This document shows positions 6,411-11,410 of a stretch of 14,992 bases of DNA, piece by piece (the first letter of the stretch is position 1; each line of letters begins with the position of its first letter). A program made the translations under genes and the position numbers. Source of the DNA: Candidatus Woesebacteria bacterium RIFCSPHIGHO2_01_FULL_44_10 (GTDB lineage: Bacteria > Patescibacteriota > Microgenomatia > UBA8517); assembly GCA_001792465.1 (NCBI GenBank), contig MGGO01000026.1, forward strand, positions 7,269 to 22,260. The letters are read 5' to 3'. The notes under the pieces were generated by a model. It was not told the DNA's origin. It saw only the letters and a list, made by a program, of their open reading frames with translations, and made no database searches.

Positions 6411-7166
6411 ATGGTTGATCTGATTCAAGTCCTAGGTTTGGCAGCGATAGGCAGCATCGCCGGCCTTATCGGTGGGGTAGTGTTTTTGGTTAAGAAGAAT
6501 TGGGCCCAAACACTCTCAAAAGTAGCTGTACCTTTTGCCGCCGGGGTATTGCTTTCAGTTTCGCTACTGCATCTTTTGCCAGAAGCTACTCACGAGATGG
6601 GCGACAATGCTTTTGTGATTGTCATGGCTGCTTTTCTGGGGAGCTTTGTTTTTGAACATTTTGTGGCTCACCTTCACCACCATAGTGAGCGAGGCAGGAC
6701 GAGCCTCAAGTCTGCAGCCCCATTGGTCATTTTTGGTGACACAGTTCACAATTTTATTGATGGCGTGGCGATTGCTTCCGCTTTTTTGGTTGAGCCCACA
6801 TTTGGTTTAATTGTTGCCCTGGCAACATTTTTGCACGAAACTCCACATGAGATTGGGGATTTTGGGATTTTAGTTTCCGCCGGGTGGAGTAGAGTGAGAG
6901 CTTTCTGGACCAACTTTTTCTCGGCTCTGGCCACTTTCCCCGGGGCCTTAGTGACACTTTTTTTGATTGGTGAGCGGGGAGAAGCCGCAGTAGCTCCACT
7001 TCTGGCCATCTCAGCAGGGATCTTTTTGTATTTGGGAGCCTCAGACTTCTTGCCCGAAATTCATGACCACGATACCAGTCATAAAATTGAATGGCAATCC
7101 CTGGTTTTTCTATTCCTAGGGGTAGTTGTCATGTATGGCTTGAAGTTTGTAGTTCCTGAGCATTAA
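6411..7166 (+). CDS. ZIP-family divalent metal transporter
   Basis: An integral membrane transporter for Zn2+ or related divalent cations (251 residues, seven or eight predicted helices). Diagnostic motifs are HNFIDG (113-118, helix 4) and HETPHEIGD (142-150, helix 5), which form the binuclear metal site. HLLPEATHE precedes these at the end of helix 2. The cytoplasmic loop between helices 3 and 4 is His-rich (HLHHHSERG, 88-95), as is usual in ZIP proteins, and is a probable metal sensor. Family membership is clear, but the exact metal cannot be read from sequence. Two small enzyme genes follow at 2-nt and 0-nt spacing, suggesting one transcript. Confidence 0.93.
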   Translation: MVDLIQVLGLAAIGSIAGLIGGVVFLVKKNWAQTLSKVAVPFAAGVLLSVSLLHLLPEATHEMGDNAFVIVMAAFLGSFVFEHFVAHLHHHSERGRTSLKSAAPLVIFGDTVHNFIDGVAIASAFLVEPTFGLIVALATFLHETPHEIGDFGILVSAGWSRVRAFWTNFFSALATFPGALVTLFLIGERGEAAVAPLLAISAGIFLYLGASDFLPEIHDHDTSHKIEWQSLVFLFLGVVVMYGLKFVVPEH

Positions 7167-7168
7167 AA

Positions 7169-7423
7169 ATGAATTTAAAAAATTTGAAGAATTGGGAGTT
7201 ATATGACAATGATTCTAAAATCAAAAAAGAATTTGAGTTTGAAGATTTCTCCCACGCCGTTGCCTTTATCAACAAAGTAGCGGATTTGGCCGAAGAAGAA
7301 GATCACCACCCCAACATTTATCTTTATGACTACAAGAAAGTACGCATAGAACTCTGGACCCACAAAATTAGAGGATTACACAAAAATGATTTCATTCTGG
7401 CAGCAAAAATCGATGAAATCTGA
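7169..7423 (+). CDS. Pterin-4a-carbinolamine dehydratase
   Basis: This enzyme dehydrates 4a-hydroxytetrahydrobiopterin, recycling the cofactor of aromatic amino-acid hydroxylases. The 84-residue protein has the signature DHHPNIYL (45-52), followed by the spaced TH (64-65) and the GLHKNDFILAAKID end (69-82). It is slightly short at the N-terminus compared with the ~100-residue family. The GLT of most members reads GLH here. No pterin hydroxylase is present in the window, so this member may have another role, as has been suggested for many bacterial PCD-like proteins. It starts 2 nt after the ZIP gene. Confidence 0.88.
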   Translation: MNLKNLKNWELYDNDSKIKKEFEFEDFSHAVAFINKVADLAEEEDHHPNIYLYDYKKVRIELWTHKIRGLHKNDFILAAKIDEI

Positions 7424-7849
7424 GTGAAAAAGAAACTAGCAAAAGCTGCTTTTAAACTTGCGAAGTCTCCTGTTGGAGATTTGATTATTGGACTGGCTTT
7501 TGGAAAATTCAGTAGGGCCTTACCTGTTAAGAGATTAAAAGAAACTGATAAGGTGATTGCTTTTTGGCACCCAAAACCTTTTTGGGAAAAACACATCTTG
7601 ATTGTTCCTAAGAAAGCTATCAAAAAGATTACAGAAATAAATAAAAGCGATTTGGAATATGTTGATGAGGCGTTTATGGTTACAAAAGAATTGGTGGGGG
7701 AATTGGGTTGGGAAAAGAGGGGTTACACTTTATTGATTAACGGTGGGAAAAGGCAGGAAGTAAACCAGCTTCATTTTCACCTAGCCAGTGGGAGGAAAAT
7801 AAAGTCTGGAAGTGGTATTGAAAAGATGGTTATGGCGGATATATACTGA
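7424..7849 (+). CDS. HIT-family nucleotide hydrolase/transferase
   Basis: A 141-residue histidine-triad protein, the family that acts on nucleotide phosphoramidates or dinucleoside polyphosphates. Visible elements are IAFWHPKPFWEKHILIVPK (the HIT strand pair) and the triad region QEVNQLHFHL, where the expected H-x-H-x-H appears as QLHFH (115-119). The first His is Gln, while the middle (nucleophile) and third His are kept. The N-terminal ~25 residues are basic and amphipathic. The gene uses a GTG start directly abutting the previous TGA (TGAGTG), so it is translationally coupled. The next gene's promoter lies in its last codons. Confidence 0.85.
   Translation: MKKKLAKAAFKLAKSPVGDLIIGLAFGKFSRALPVKRLKETDKVIAFWHPKPFWEKHILIVPKKAIKKITEINKSDLEYVDEAFMVTKELVGELGWEKRGYTLLINGGKRQEVNQLHFHLASGRKIKSGSGIEKMVMADIY
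7818..7847 (+). promoter_or_regulatory. Promoter of coiled-coil paralogue A
   Basis: TTGAAA (7818-7823), an 18-bp spacer and TATACT (7842-7847) lie in the last codons of the HIT gene. The -10 box ends 6 nt before ATG 7854, so the transcript is expected to start at the start codon. This supports ATG 7854 over the longer in-frame start at 7812. Confidence 0.6.
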
Positions 7850-7853
7850 AATT

Positions 7854-8120
7854 ATGGATGAAGTGATGAAAATGCTGCGCGCGGTTATTAATGGCCAGAG
7901 CTCCATGAAGCAGGAACTGTTAGGAAAGATCAATGGAGTAGATAAAAAAGTTGATAAGCTTGCAGGTGAAGTAAAAGAAGGTTTTAAAAAGGTGAATAAG
8001 AGGATTGATAAGCTTGGTGCTCAACTTGCTTACCTGGACGATGATGCTCCTACCAGAGAAGAGCATGAGGAGTTAGAAGAGAGAGTAACTAAAGTGGAGC
8101 ACAGGATAGCTTCTATATGA
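7854..8120 (+). CDS. Small coiled-coil protein, paralogue A
   Basis: An 88-residue protein of unknown function. It opens with a conserved helix MKMLRAVINGQSSMKQELL. A heptad coiled coil (VDKKVDKLAGEVKEGFKKVNKRIDKLG) follows, then LAYLDDDAPTREEHEEL, then a second heptad helix to the end. It is equal in length to the gene at 8896-9162, and I count 62 of 88 identical residues, concentrated in the first 24 and in residues 44-71. ATG 7854 is chosen because the paralogues align from there and a -10 box ends 6 nt before it. It probably oligomerises; a scaffold or DNA-associated role is possible but not shown. Confidence 0.8.
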   Translation: MDEVMKMLRAVINGQSSMKQELLGKINGVDKKVDKLAGEVKEGFKKVNKRIDKLGAQLAYLDDDAPTREEHEELEERVTKVEHRIASI

Positions 8121-8162
8121 ATTGGAGAAAATTTTAGGATTTTGCCGCCTCGTAATAAACTC

Positions 8163-8184
8163 CGCGGGTGGCACCGCGTTTTCT
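8163..8184 (+). terminator. GC hairpin with T tract, matching the T-box core
   Basis: CGCGG (8163-8167) pairs with CCGCG (8174-8178) around a 6-nt loop GTGGCA, followed by TTTTCT (8179-8184). This is a plausible intrinsic terminator about 40 nt after paralogue A. The bases 8166-8178 also match the T-box core GGGTGGNACCGCG exactly, and CCCT (8192-8195) lies 13 nt downstream, where the antiterminator partner is expected. There is no room for a full T-box stem I upstream. Confidence 0.5.
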
Positions 8185-8220
8185 AATTAAGCCCTGGTTG
8201 GCGAGCCTTTACTGAATTTT

Positions 8221-8280
8221 TACCAAATATTGCCTAATATTACCTAATGTTGCCAGATATTACCAGATGTTTCCAAATGG
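8221..8280 (+). repeat. Six 10-bp degenerate tandem repeats upstream of the cyclase gene
   Basis: Units: TACCAAATAT, TGCCTAATAT, TACCTAATGT, TGCCAGATAT, TACCAGATGT, TTCCAAATGG. The consensus is T-[AGT]-CC-[AT]-[AG]-AT-[AG]-[TG]. Odd and even units alternate between TACC and TGCC. The period is close to one DNA helical turn, and the array runs up to, and includes, the probable -35 of the cyclase promoter. Confidence 0.85.
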
Positions 8281-8288
8281 TGTAAAAT
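8260..8288 (+). promoter_or_regulatory. Promoter of the cyclase gene
   Basis: TTACCA (8260-8265, within the repeat array), a 17-bp spacer and TAAAAT (8283-8288) end 7 nt before ATG 8296. The overlap of the -35 with repeat units 4-5 suggests that a protein bound to the array could control this start. Confidence 0.55.
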
Positions 8289-8295
8289 TGGATCT

Positions 8296-8829
8296 ATGAA
8301 AATTGTTGATTTGTCTCAATCACTTTATAGTGGAATGGATGTTTATCCTGGGGATCCTGAGGTAAAAATAGAGCAGGTTCACAGCCTTGATAAAGAAGGT
8401 TGGAGGCTTAGATATCTTCAGTTTTCCACTCACATTGGCACCCACGCAGACGCCTTTTCCCACATGGACAAAAGTGGCGCGACAATTGATAAAATGTCAA
8501 TCGATAAGTTTATAGGCAAAACAGTTTTAGTTTACCCGGTTGAGACTTTTCCTAAAGGGGTTGGCCTTGCCTTTCGAAGCGGTATGTTGGGGCTCGATAT
8601 TTTCCAAAAGATAATAGACGCAAAACCGCTATTTGTTGTAGCTGGGGACAAATCCGACTTTGAGCTTGAGCTGGAAAGAAAACTTTTGCAGGCGGGAATT
8701 CTTACAATGGCCGGATTAATAAACATGGAAAAGTTACCAAGAGGTAAACCTTTCATGTTTTATGGAGTTCCTCTTAAAATAAAGGACGGAGATGGATCTC
8801 CAATACGGGCATTTGCGGTATTAGATTAA
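8296..8829 (+). CDS. Cyclase/kynurenine formamidase-like metal-dependent hydrolase
   Basis: A 177-residue member of the cyclase family (PF04199), which includes KynB (N-formylkynurenine formamidase) and various lactone/amide hydrolases. It shows the N-terminal VDLSQSL and YPGDPEV, the metal site HIGTHADAFSH (H46, H50, D52, H56), and the closing block GVPLKIKDGDGSPIRAFAVLD. It is somewhat shorter than KynB (~205 residues) but keeps both ends. The true substrate cannot be read from sequence. It sits between the two coiled-coil paralogues and has its own promoter preceded by the 10-bp repeat array. No other kynurenine-pathway gene is visible. Confidence 0.85.
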   Translation: MKIVDLSQSLYSGMDVYPGDPEVKIEQVHSLDKEGWRLRYLQFSTHIGTHADAFSHMDKSGATIDKMSIDKFIGKTVLVYPVETFPKGVGLAFRSGMLGLDIFQKIIDAKPLFVVAGDKSDFELELERKLLQAGILTMAGLINMEKLPRGKPFMFYGVPLKIKDGDGSPIRAFAVLD

Positions 8830-8857
8830 TTTTTTAGCTTCTTAATTAACTTGGTGG

Positions 8858-8887
8858 TTGTAGTTAGATATTTGGATAATGTATATT
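8858..8887 (+). promoter_or_regulatory. Promoter of coiled-coil paralogue B
   Basis: TTGTAG (8858-8863), an 18-bp spacer and TATATT (8882-8887) end 8 nt before ATG 8896. A second possible -10, GATAAT (8875-8880), overlaps the spacer. The box position argues against the longer in-frame TTG start at 8851. Confidence 0.45.
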
Positions 8888-8895
8888 GGTTATAT

Positions 8896-9162
8896 ATGGA
8901 CCAAGTGATGAAAATGCTGCGGGCGGTCATTAATGGCCAAAGCTCCATGAAACAGGAACTGTTGGGAGAAATTGGTAAAGTGCGTAAAGATGTGGCAGAC
9001 CACCGAAAAGAAACGGAGCTGGGTTTTAAACAGGTGAATAAGAGGATTGATAAATTAGGTTCGGATCTAGCATATCTTGAAGACGACGCTCCTACCAGGG
9101 AGGAGCACGATCAGCTAGATAAAAGAGTTACCAAACTCGAACACCAATTCGCTTCAGCCTAA
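8896..9162 (+). CDS. Small coiled-coil protein, paralogue B
   Basis: An 88-residue paralogue of the gene at 7854-8120 with the same layout: MKMLRAVINGQSSMKQELL, a coiled coil, LAYLEDDAPTREEHDQL, and a terminal heptad helix. The first segment of the coiled coil (about residues 25-43) is the divergent part, with only 6 of 19 residues shared. The flanking blocks are almost unchanged. That pattern suggests conserved ends that pack together and a variable middle that sets partner or register. The start at ATG 8896 aligns with paralogue A and follows a -10 box. Confidence 0.8.
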   Translation: MDQVMKMLRAVINGQSSMKQELLGEIGKVRKDVADHRKETELGFKQVNKRIDKLGSDLAYLEDDAPTREEHDQLDKRVTKLEHQFASA

Positions 9163-9170
9163 ATTTTTGC

Positions 9171-9176
9171 TATACT
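9171..9176 (+). promoter_or_regulatory. -10 box of the SDR gene
   Basis: TATACT lies 13 nt before ATG 9190 and 19 nt before ATG 9196. No good -35 is seen (TTCGCT at 9148-9153 gives a 17-bp spacer). A leader of only a few bases is predicted, with no Shine-Dalgarno sequence. Confidence 0.4.
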
Positions 9177-9189
9177 ATGGCTAAATAAT

Positions 9190-9918
9190 ATGGAGATGAA
9201 AGGGAAAGTTGCCTTGGTCACGGGTGCATCAAGTGGAATTGGGCAGGCGGTTGCCGTTGCGTTATCCAAAGAAGGCTGCAAAGTTGTTTTCACTTATAAC
9301 TCCAATGAAAAAGGCGCCAAGGAGACGCTGGAGGAAATCGGTAAAAATGGAGCTATGTTCAAAGTTGATATGCATAATGAGACGGAGATCGAAAAATTAT
9401 TTTCTTTTATCAAAGCAAAATTTAGAAAATTAGATGTTTTGGTAAATAACGCCGGCATAAATAGACCCAGGGGCTTATTTGAAACAAATGACTGGAAGGA
9501 AATCTTTCAAGTAGATTTGTTCTCAGTCGTTTTTTGTACTGGTAAAGCCGTGAAGTTAATGGAGGGTGTTGGAAAGATACTTAATATTACTTCAGTCTAT
9601 GCAGACGGCAAAGTTTGCTACAAGGGAATTGCCCCCTACGGTGCAGCAAAGGCCGCCTTGAACCATTATACCCAAACGTTGGCGAAGAATTTAGCCCCCA
9701 AGATATTAGTGAATGCAATTGCCCCAGGTTACGTCAGAACTCCTCTTTGGGGTGAGAAAACTGAAAAGGAATTTGAAGAGAGTGGGAAAGAGCAACTAAT
9801 TGAAAGAATGATTGATCCCGCAGAGATTGCCCAGATGGCCGTTGCCGTTATTAAAAACGATGCAATGACTGGTGAAATCGTCTTTGTGGATGGAGGAATA
9901 TCTTTGAAAACGGTATGA
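9190..9918 (+). CDS. Short-chain dehydrogenase/reductase (FabG-like)
   Basis: A 242-residue classical SDR, an NAD(P)-dependent oxidoreductase. It has the cofactor motif TGASSGIG (11-18), NNAG (86-89), the catalytic S135 in ITSVYA, and Y150/K154 in YGAAK. The end reads PGYVRTP, then IAQMAVAVIKND and GEIVFVDGG. The tetrad Asn position reads Asp (QVDLF, D109), seen in some SDRs. A FabG (3-oxoacyl-ACP reductase) role is possible, but no acyl carrier or fatty-acid gene is nearby, so the substrate is left open. The start is ATG 9190; ATG 9196 would give the more usual MKGKVALVTG opening and is equally possible. Confidence 0.9.
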   Translation: MEMKGKVALVTGASSGIGQAVAVALSKEGCKVVFTYNSNEKGAKETLEEIGKNGAMFKVDMHNETEIEKLFSFIKAKFRKLDVLVNNAGINRPRGLFETNDWKEIFQVDLFSVVFCTGKAVKLMEGVGKILNITSVYADGKVCYKGIAPYGAAKAALNHYTQTLAKNLAPKILVNAIAPGYVRTPLWGEKTEKEFEESGKEQLIERMIDPAEIAQMAVAVIKNDAMTGEIVFVDGGISLKTV

Positions 9919-9945
9919 GGAGTAAAGGATTCGCTTTAAAAGTAG

Positions 9946-9951
9946 TAAAAT
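9946..9951 (+). promoter_or_regulatory. -10 box of the first MSLSVG segment
   Basis: TAAAAT ends exactly 6 nt before ATG 9958, predicting transcription from the start codon itself. The -35 is poor. The same box, spacing and following codons recur at 11204-11209. Confidence 0.5.
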
Positions 9952-9957
9952 AGCTCC

Positions 9958-10053
9958 ATGAGTCTTTCTGTCGGCACAATCAACGGAAAAACCAATATTT
10001 ATCTTTCCATTTTAGCTTCCACCCTCCAAGCCCTAGGAAAGAAGAAGAAATGA
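9958..10053 (+). CDS. 31-aa small ORF overlapping the next gene (possible leader peptide)
   Basis: A 31-codon frame opening MSLSVGTING and ending in LGKKKK. Its TGA overlaps the ATG of the ChaN/DUF6624 gene (ATGA at 10050-10053), a typical translation-coupling arrangement. A TAAAAT box ends 6 nt before its ATG, so ribosomes could load on a leaderless transcript and re-initiate at 10050. The first six residues match a second small frame at 11216. They also resemble the MSLSVGIVG opening I recall for YchF GTPases of related bacteria. Coding status is unproven: part of the same DNA is conserved in another frame. Confidence 0.4.
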   Translation: MSLSVGTINGKTNIYLSILASTLQALGKKKK

Positions 10054-11195
10054 TTATTAATTGGTCCGAATTCTTGCAGAAAGTTGAAAAGATAAGCTGT
10101 TTGTGGGTAGGTGAAACTCACGGAATAGCAAAAAATTACAAAGCTTATAAATTGCTAATTGGAAAATTAATGCCACTTGGATTTAACACAATCGCTTTGG
10201 AAATGCCTGAGGATTTGGAAAATTTCTCACGGAAGAATTTTTTGAAGTATGCACATTACTTTGACGGAAGATTTAGTAAAGAATCGCTTAATTTTTTTGA
10301 ATGGCTGGAAAACCTAGAAGGGATCAGGATTCTATGTTTTGATGTTCGAACACCGAAGGCTACGCAGCAAGAGGATGAAGAGCAAATGGCTCGTAATTTG
10401 CTCTCCAAAATAGGGAAGAAAGAGAAAGTTTTGGTATTAAGCGGTAGTTTCCATTCCGGGACGGACAAGCAACAGACGGTATTACCGATGGCAGGAATTG
10501 TAAAAGAAAAGATTGAAGAAAACTTAGTGGCAATGGAATTTAAATACCAAAAAGGCCACTTCTACAATTTTGGGATGCGAAAATTTACCAAAAAGTTTCA
10601 CCATTTTGATAGCAAAAATTTGTCTTTTGGAAAAATTACTTTAGACCAGAATGGGGATACGAAGTATTTCTTTCATTGTTCTAGGTCTGTCCCCGTGACG
10701 CTTTTGAAAGAAACAATTAAAAAACGATTGAAGGATTTGTTCGAACAGGACCAGGAAGATAGAAAGAATTGGAAATGGGATAACCCAATATTTTTGAAAG
10801 AAGTGAGGAAAAAAGATAAAGATAAGCGCACTGAGGTTGAATGGTTATTAGCACAAGCAAAAGAGCTTGATGGTGAAAATTATTACCATGCGGCTATGAT
10901 TTATCAGCACGGAGATGCTACTAGCGATTACAAGAGAGCACATCTGTTGGCCAAGAAGGCAGTGGACAAAGGATATGATCCAGCTAAATGGCTATATGCG
11001 GCATCGCTTGATAGGTACCTAGTTAGCCGAGGAAAATTACAGAAATATGGTACTCAGTACCATAGAAATAAAAATGGAAAGTATGAGTTACCTTCAGTAG
11101 ACTCGACTGTAACTGACATGAGTAGAAAAGAATTAAGTGTTCCGACTATTAATGAAATGAAACAACGGATTAAAGATTTGAACAAAAGCAACTAA
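10050..11195 (+). CDS. ChaN/erythromycin-esterase-like domain fused to a DUF6624-like domain
   Basis: A 381-residue protein in two parts. Residues ~15-170 resemble the EreA/ChaN-like fold: LWVGETHG (18-25), FNTIALEMPED (45-55), and VLVLSGSFHSG (127-137) with a conserved-type His. EreA-like enzymes hydrolyse macrolide lactones, and ChaN-like proteins bind haem. Residues ~225-381 resemble DUF6624, with YQHGDATSDYKRAHLLAKKAV, then SLDRYLVSRGKLQKYGTQ (319-336). No signal peptide is present. The gene lies between two homologous ~100-bp segments and overlaps the small MSLSVG frame. Domain calls rest on motif recall. Enzyme activity is uncertain, and the fusion is unusual to me. Confidence 0.6.
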   Translation: MIINWSEFLQKVEKISCLWVGETHGIAKNYKAYKLLIGKLMPLGFNTIALEMPEDLENFSRKNFLKYAHYFDGRFSKESLNFFEWLENLEGIRILCFDVRTPKATQQEDEEQMARNLLSKIGKKEKVLVLSGSFHSGTDKQQTVLPMAGIVKEKIEENLVAMEFKYQKGHFYNFGMRKFTKKFHHFDSKNLSFGKITLDQNGDTKYFFHCSRSVPVTLLKETIKKRLKDLFEQDQEDRKNWKWDNPIFLKEVRKKDKDKRTEVEWLLAQAKELDGENYYHAAMIYQHGDATSDYKRAHLLAKKAVDKGYDPAKWLYAASLDRYLVSRGKLQKYGTQYHRNKNGKYELPSVDSTVTDMSRKELSVPTINEMKQRIKDLNKSN

Positions 11196-11203
11196 CGAAA
11201 TGC

Positions 11204-11209
11204 TAAAAT
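11204..11209 (+). promoter_or_regulatory. -10 box of the second MSLSVG segment
   Basis: TAAAAT ends exactly 6 nt before ATG 11216, identical in spacing to 9946-9951. TTGAAC (11178-11183) is the nearest -35-like hexamer, but the 20-bp spacer is long. Confidence 0.45.
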
Positions 11210-11215
11210 ACGCTC

Positions 11216-11308
11216 ATGAGCCTTTCTGTTGGGATAGTAATTACACTATTCCACAATTTGAATTTAGGTTTAGTTTTAAACTTCCACCACCAAGAAAGGC
11301 TAGGTTGA
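11216..11308 (+). CDS. 30-aa small ORF, second MSLSVG frame
   Basis: A 30-codon frame opening MSLSVGIVIT and ending HHQERLG. The first 18 bases differ from the copy at 9958 only at two third positions (AGT/AGC and GTC/GTT), both synonymous in this frame. After residue 6 the peptides share almost nothing. Unlike the first copy it is not coupled to a following gene, as the next start is about 100 nt away. It may be a decayed cassette or a promoter fragment carrying the first codons of another gene; translation is unproven. Confidence 0.25.
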   Translation: MSLSVGIVITLFHNLNLGLVLNFHHQERLG

Positions 11309-11359
11309 TACTACAAAGAGATGAATCAGGAAGAATAATAAGATCTGCAGTTGTTTGAT

Positions 11360-11406
11360 TTGGTAGAAACTGGCCATTTAAGATATAATGTGATATATTA
11401 GCCAGT
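11360..11406 (+). promoter_or_regulatory. Promoter region of trpS enclosed by an inverted repeat
   Basis: TTGGTA (11360-11365), an 18-bp spacer and TATAAT (11384-11389) lead to a predicted start near 11396, giving a leader of about 15 nt. A second box, TATATT (11394-11399), would give a leader of about 5 nt. ACTGGC (11369-11374) and GCCAGT (11401-11406) form a 6-bp inverted repeat 26 nt apart around both -10 boxes, a possible operator. No T-box leader or Shine-Dalgarno sequence precedes the gene. Confidence 0.45.
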
Positions 11407-11410
11407 AACT

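Larger units (their letters stand above)
11200..11358 (+). other. Alternative 52-aa frame in the second MSLSVG segment
   Basis: From ATG 11200 a 52-codon frame runs through YAHEPFCWDS, FRFSFKLPPPRKARL and ends RIIRSAVV. It is protein-like in composition and longer than the MSLSVG frame it overlaps. Its ATG lies upstream of the expected transcript start (11216), which argues against use from that promoter. In the 9946 segment the same frame reads HESFC...FHFSFHPPSPRK without a gap, and the 3' part differs mostly at third codon positions. This may be an ancestral coding frame or a remnant of one. Confidence 0.25.

Noticed and set aside
8191..8209. Second terminator hairpin (GGTT...AGCC) before the TTT at 8208
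   Set aside because: The stem is only four pairs with a wobble, and the T run is short, so it is too weak to annotate.
8221..8280. CRISPR-like array
   Set aside because: The units are 10 bp, contiguous and without spacers. There are no cas genes in the window.
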